From Ceriagrion tenellum (taxonomy: Eukaryota; Arthropoda; Insecta; Odonata; Coenagrionidae): 64,000 nucleotides of DNA. The notes beneath the pieces were generated by a model. The model was not told where the DNA came from and made no database searches. It was given only the letters and a program-made list of their open reading frames with translations. Of the stretch, positions 58,262 through 64,000 are shown piece after piece. Position 1 is the first letter of the stretch, and every line of letters begins with the position of its first letter. A program made the translations under genes and the position numbers. The stretch is from the NCBI GenBank assembly GCA_963169105.1, contig OY720640.1, positions 115,554,085 through 115,618,084 of the forward strand. Direction: 5' to 3'.

Positions 58262-61200
58262 ATACCCATCACACCGTTCCCTTTCGGGGTAGGCACAGCC
58301 AAAATGTTTCACTCATTAATACATAATTGTACACCTAACTCTGCTTCAATAAGTTCCTCCATACTGACCTATCCTTGCTAACCTCTTTTGCCTCATTTAC
58401 ACCCATACACTGTTTCATACATGCCCTCCTGTTTTTAAAACTCCTAATATTCCTCCTCCTAAGAATTTCCTCAACCACAACTTTCTCGGCCTACCTCTAC
58501 CTCTCACACCATTCATTCTACTCTCATATATCTGTTTCGTTATTCAACTCTCATCCATTCTCTCAACATGGCCAAACCAACGAAGCATACTCTTTTCATA
58601 CACGTCCATTACTGGAGCATTTAACCCACATTCAATCATTACCCACTCATTCCTGACCCTATCCATCCTACTTTTGCCGCAAATACTCCTCAGATAACTC
58701 ATACCACGGTGTTTAGAGTACTCTTATTGTATCCTGACATACCCATGTTTCACTACCATATAGCAAAGTGGGAAGAAGTACACTTTTGTACACGGAAAAT
58801 TTTCGCTTCCTTAGACAAGAACTCATTCCTTGATATGCTCCACATGCTACCTACCACTTTCCTTCCAGTATTCGCACGTCTCTTTATCTCCTCATCTATC
58901 CGTCCATCTTTCGCATACATCTTACCTAAGTACACAAAATCATTCACCTGTTCAATTATTTCACCATTCGCCTTCATCATACAGTTATTCTCCCCATTCT
59001 CCTTATCAAAAACTACTACTTTAGCCTTGCACGCATTTACCTTCAATTCCATTTTCTCCTTTGATTCACAAAACTTAGCTAGGAGCTTCTGTAATCCCTG
59101 TTGACTGTCTGATGATCAAAACAGCATCATCCACATATAGAAGAACTCGCAGGTTTACATTTTCAATCAAAACACCGTCATTTTCACTACATGCATCTCT
59201 AACACATTTATCCATAAATACATTAAACAGCCATGGAGACATTACGCATCCTTGCTTTACACCCCGATTTATTACAAACCAATCACTCAGAACCCTGTTA
59301 ACTCTTACACTTGCCTTACTATTGTCATACATCGCCATCTTAGTATTCAATAACTGACCATTCACACCATAGTCTCTCAAAACCTTCCACAACTTCTTTC
59401 CATTTACTCTGTCATATGCCTTCTCTAAATCGACAAATGCACAGTACACTTTCTTTCGGACACTCATACATTTTTCTACCACTTATTGAAGTGCAAAAAG
59501 GTGGTCACTACATCCTCTCCCAGGCATAAACTCACACGGTACACCCCATATTCTGTCGGAAGTAATATTCCTCTCTCTTTCGATTAATATTTTACTGAAC
59601 ACTTTTCCCGGGATACTCAATAAACTAATGGCCCAATAATTATTACATTCGGTCTTTCTTCCCTTCCCTTTGTACAACGGAACAATGATAGCATTCTTCC
59701 AATCCGCTGGAACAACAGAAACCTGTAAGCATAAATTGTATAGTTCATGCAGCCTACAAATTAGTAATTTACACCCACAATTCAATATTTCAATGGATAT
59801 CCCATCTATGCCTGCAGCCTTCCCATTTTTCAATATTGTCACAGCCATTGTGACCTCCTTCTCATTGATATCCTTTTCCAACCTCACATCCTCACATACC
59901 ATTTCACAAGGCTCATCCTCAATGCCTGCAATATTATTGTACAAAATACTCCCTCCAGCAGTCCCTAATATTGCTCTCGTCCCACATGATCTCTCCACTT
60001 TTGTTCTTTACTGCATTCATTCCCCTACCTTACCCATCTTAGCCCTTTTTACCCACTTCCAAAACAGCTTTTTATTACCTTCAAAATCACTCTGCATTCT
60101 GTTAGCTTCATCCGCACGCATTCTCTCTTTCACAACGATTTTGCATTCATTCTCTTTCTCTCTGTAAATCTCACATGCCTTGTATGCCTCTTTCTTTTCT
60201 CTGACTGCAATTTTACTTCTTCATTCCACCAAGCATCACCTTTCATTCTTCCTACCACTCCTTATCCACATACACTTTCAGCACATTCCACAATGACTCC
60301 TTTTAAATACTCCCACGCATCATTTACATTCTCGTTTCTGATATGCCCATCCCATTCTCTCTGCTTCAACGATAGAGCATCCTCAAGCATGCAACCATAC
60401 CGCATTCTTACCTGGCTGTCTAGCAGCCTTTCCACTTTTACCCTCCACTGCTTACGTGCAACCTTGGCACCCACTTTCTGTCCAGATTCACTTAGGAGAG
60501 TACCAAATAGTGGTCTGTTCCACATTCAGCACCCCTCATCACTTGCTTGTCCCACACTAACTCTCTCAATCTCTCATCATACACAATAAAATCAATCATG
60601 CTTTACAATCGCCCCTTTGCCAAGTATACATATGTATACTCTTATGTTTAAACCATGTATTCGACACAAACAATCCTTTTTCCAAGCACACTCACCAAGT
60701 TTTCACCATTATCATTCACTCGGAGGTCACCAAAAGGCCCAACCACTCTCTCAGATGTATCCCGCCTCACACCAACCCACCCATTCATGTCACCTAGTAA
60801 AATTATTCTCTTACCAGGATCACATTCATTCAAAACCTCTCTCAGTTTTTCCCAAAACTCATCTTTCACACAGTCACTCTCTCCATCCACTGATGCATAG
60901 CATGCCACAATCACAACTCTCCTAATACCTACTTTCATGCGAACACAGAGTAATCTAGGGGATACTAACTCGTACTTCCTTACTAGAAACTTAGCTCTCT
61001 CATTAAGAATGAATCCTACACCTTGACTGCCGTATACATTACCTTCAACTCCTGACCACAATGCCAGACTACTGTCATCTAATGTAACAGCATCCCGCCC
61101 CTTACGCTTAGTTTCACAAACACACAAAACATCCATTCATCTCACTTGCATTTCATTAAGCAACTCATGCCCCTTTCCATACATTCCTCACATTCCGAGT

Positions 61201-61545
61201 ACCGAGAGTCCAATTCGTTTCCAGTCCGTATCTTGATGGGCCAACCTTATTCAGCTTCCGCTGCCCATCGTGGCTTCGGCTGTCCGAGGCAACATTTTGA
61301 CGTTTAGCAGTAAGTTGTAATAGAGTATGCAAGGTTACCAGCCTTTGCAGTACCCACACCACGTGCAGCTTTCCCTGCTAACGGTTACGGCGCTCTACCG
61401 GTCGGTTTTGGCACATTTTCGCCAGTATGCCACAAGAGAAACCAAAGCATAGTAATACCCTAGGCCTGCTTTCCCTCTTCTGCTCAAGCTAGGATCCCTT
61501 CTGAAAGGACTACCTTGAGAGCCAGCGCACTGTTGCCTGCGACCC
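58262..61545 (-). pseudogene. Near full-length decayed APE-type LINE (RTE/L2-like)
   Basis: Reading down the minus strand, the endonuclease starts near 61210 (LGTRNVRNV) and continues in 61136-60648 (MDVLCVCETKRKGRD, LLGDMNGWVG). A linker follows at 60525-60262 and about 60130. The reverse transcriptase runs through 59998-59483 (LKNGKAAGIDGISIE) and 59482-59075, with motif A FVDLEKAYDRV, motif B GVKQGCVMSPWLF and motif C YVDD. The thumb is in 59052-58753 (KANGEIIEQVNDFVYLG). The C terminus decays toward 58310. At least one in-frame stop (about 59483) and frameshifts near 60590, 60200 and 59060 inactivate it, although the catalytic motifs survive. Clade assignment needs a tree. Confidence 0.82.
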
Positions 61546-61549
61546 ACCA

Positions 61550-62580
61550 CTAATAATAATAATAATAATACTTTATTGGTTCCTAATAGACGAGTTTTTC
61601 ACAAGTATGGAACATGTCATTTTGCCTTTTTACAGACAGCACAATAGAAATAACTGCAAATCAATTACATAAAAATTGTACAAAGAATATGCATGTACAC
61701 AAGAACATGAAGAGATAAGCCAAGTGTTACAACGTAAGGAACACTGCATTGAAATAATAAAAAAGAAAATTCATTTTTGTTGTGAAAGTGACATAAATTC
61801 ATCATCAATGGTGTAGCACTGATGATTACAAAGAAAATTAAAGAGTTGAGTTTTGAAGGAGTGGAAACTACATATTTCCTTCAGGTTTTTTGGTAAAGCA
61901 TTCATGAATTTGACTCCAGCATAACCAGGACTCTTTATGAACATGGCTGAATTGTGAGCTGTTATTCTAATTTCATTACAGCCTCTAGTACTATACTGAT
62001 GCACATCAGCATTGGTGTTCAGGTTAAACAGGGCTTTATTTTGATGCACAAAAATTACCGTCTAGAAAATATACAGACATGGAAGAGTCAGAATTTTTAA
62101 ATTTTTGAAATGAGGTCGACAACTGCTTGTCTTTGGAATCTTAACCATGATTCTTATTGCCCATTTTTGAAGTCTAAATAGCCGAAGAAGATTATGTGAG
62201 TGCCCCCAGACAGTAATTCCGTATTTGAGCCGGCTATGAATAAATGCATAGTAAACCGTGCGGGCAGTAGCGGTATCAACTATGGTCACAATTTTTCTAA
62301 GGAGGTAGCAACCAGAGGCAACTTTAGTACAAATTTTATCTATCTGAGTTTCCCAGGATAGTGACTCATGAACATGTATCCCTAGGAATTTTGTCTCTGA
62401 GGAGGGCTTAAGAGAGGATCCATTTAGCTTCAGCAGTGGGGAGGAGGTTATCTTTTTTTGGTGGGGGTGGAAGTGAATGAATGTTGTTTTGTCACTGTTG
62501 ATAAAAACTAAGTTGTCATTGCACCAATTGCTCATGCAGTCTATAACCACTAGGAGGTATATGTGGTGTACTGACACACT
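61550..62580 (-). pseudogene. Jockey-like LINE fragment with AAT-repeat tail
   Basis: The minus strand from 62577 reads NWCNDNLVFINSDKTTFI, then KFLGIHVHESLSW, YGITVWGHSHN and RLQKWAIRI. After one in-frame stop near 62062 the same frame continues to 61771. This is the RT palm/thumb region after the catalytic YADD, so the copy is 5'-truncated. Its 3' end is an ATT/AAT microsatellite at about 61551-61570. It is related to the 28.64-30.29 kb and 35.5-36.2 kb copies. Confidence 0.75.
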
Positions 62581-64000
62581 GGGTCACAATAAATTTTCTT
62601 TTAGATAATTAAATTGAACATTCTAGTTCTCCCTCCATATCTGTGCATTGTATTTCTTCATTTGCAGTGTTCTGTTTGATAAATGGCAGATACTATGAAA
62701 GACCCACCATCAAAAAAAACCCAATCACCAAGGTCTTGTCTTCTCCAAACTTTCCTTTGCTTAACTATCCCATTTCCTCTATTTGGCCTCTCTTAATATG
62801 TTACCTGCTCCGCTACAATTATTCAAGTACTTGATTCCTGAAAAGATTTTTATAAATATATAAGTTCATTTTGAAGTATGCTTACGTGATATGTAATGCC
62901 TATAAAATTTTTCTTTAAGTTTCAACAAAAATTGATTATTGACACAGAACTGACAGCCACCCCATGAAGTAGACTTCACTTATGCAAACCAGCAATGCAC
63001 GGTCATTCCTCATTGCACACAGATCACACAGACATCCGAAAGAGGCTCCAAAATACGTAGTGTTTTCAACAACACAGATATTCTGCTACCTTACCACAAT
63101 AGTTCTTCAAATTGCACCATAATCCATAAAAAGTTGTTGAACTTACCATTTAAAAAAGAATGGATGCACCCAGAAAAAAAATTCATGGCGGAAGCTGTAA
63201 GCATCATCATTTGATATCTCTGAGACCTAGGCATTCTTTGAGTAAACAATGCCCCTGAGTGAAATGAAGCTAGACCCATTGAAAGTTAAAGAGTTGAGAG
63301 CAACACGCTGTCATCTCCCACCGGCCAGAATGATCCAGAGGTATGACACAGTGTTGCAGTTAGCTGTGAATGTGCTTGACTCTTTATCTCTTTCCCTCAA
63401 TGATGGCATTCCAAATTTATATTTTTTTCCTCCTCCCAGCTCATGTGACATTCTTCCCTTTCATCTCTGCACCATTAAGTTACCTCTCCCCAGTGTCCTC
63501 CGTTCTCTTCACTGCCTCCTACAATTTTCCTTTACCAGCCTCCTTCCCCCTCCTACTGCATCCAACACGTCCTCATTCATTTTCCTCTCCTCCCTACTTG
63601 CTCTTGTCATCATTCTCCATGCCCTCATCTGAATGAAATCCTCAATCCTAGCCAATTCCTCCTATAGCAGCAGCCAAGCTTCTGATTTTAATAGGTGTAT
63701 GATGAATATTTTTAAGGTTTTAAATCGTATTTCCATTTTGTCTATGAGCAGTTGTATTTTTCATAGAGCTCTTATTTCTTAGGGCACATTTTCCATGAAT
63801 GGTATGCTGATGTTAATGACAAATATTCTGAGCTCTCTTATTGAGGGTGTCCACTGACTGGGAAAGTCAGGAATTATTCGTGAATTTTCAGCACCAGGAA
63901 ATGCTCGTGGATTATTTGTGAATTTCTGATTTGAGTCAGGAATTTGAAAAATTATCATTTCAAGACAAAGAAATCCTAATTCTATAAACAAAATCAACAA
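62581..64000. other. Unannotated terminal stretch
   Basis: A C/T-rich section (63370-63640) produces long frames by composition. Near 63848-63880 a GTGTCCACTGACTGGGAAAG stretch with recurring GGAATT-like words resembles a dispersed repeat. No gene supported. Confidence 0.35.

Noticed and set aside
63249..63636. Two overlapping frames near the right edge
   Set aside because: Low-complexity C/T-rich DNA; the hydrophobic look arises from T-rich codons.
1..64000. tRNA or rRNA genes
   Set aside because: I looked for the TTCGA-containing T-arm and B-box pattern with a matching acceptor stem and found no convincing candidate, but a covariance-model scan would be needed to exclude them.

Overview
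This is a piece of animal nuclear genome, most likely from an arthropod (probably an insect). The evidence is spliced genes with GT..AG introns from 72 bp to over 5 kb, AT-rich intergenic DNA, CR1-like, RTE/L2-like and jockey-like LINE remnants, piggyBac- and hAT-type DNA transposons, and a pseudogene of a protein I associate with arthropod genomes. Nothing bacterial, organellar or phage-like is visible. I cannot place the species from the sequence.

Two complete host genes can be assembled exon by exon, and they converge. On the plus strand (9041-19525, six coding exons) lies a 339-residue membrane-anchored alpha/beta-hydrolase epoxide hydrolase of the EPHX4/EPHX3 type. Its Asp-Asp-His triad and both lid tyrosines are intact. 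On the minus strand (37609 down to 24910, six coding exons) lies a 259-residue short-chain dehydrogenase of the DHRS11/farnesol-dehydrogenase type with an intact Asn-Ser-Tyr-Lys tetrad. All splice phases agree. Both enzymes could act on lipophilic or terpenoid substrates, but a joint pathway is only an inference from adjacency.

The rest is mostly mobile DNA. Region 0-8 kb holds several inverted-repeat elements and MITEs. The hydrolase introns carry a 2.1-kb piggyBac relic and a 2.6-kb hAT element with a perfect 8-bp target duplication. The 20.5-24.6 kb interval is a decayed LINE broken by two TTAA-flanked MITEs. The dehydrogenase introns hold a LINE with an almost undamaged reverse-transcriptase ORF (28.64-30.29 kb), a TTAA MITE containing a 174-bp near-perfect hairpin (34.3-35.0 kb), and a second LINE fragment. 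Region 41.4-46.0 kb is a satellite array of about 470-bp units that are themselves dimers of diverged half-units. Region 46-57 kb is a mosaic of 5'-truncated, inverted and head-to-tail CR1-like LINE pieces plus one protein pseudogene. Region 58.3-61.5 kb is a near full-length but decayed LINE on the minus strand, followed by a jockey-like LINE fragment to 62.58 kb.

I did not find a convincing undescribed molecular system. The most interesting structures are the long hairpin with a hammerhead-like core, the dimeric satellite, the head-to-tail LINE 3' ends, a 133-bp LINE stub between direct repeats of about 340 bp, and a set of TTAA elements that share subterminal palindromes. All identifications are by eye; no database search was run.
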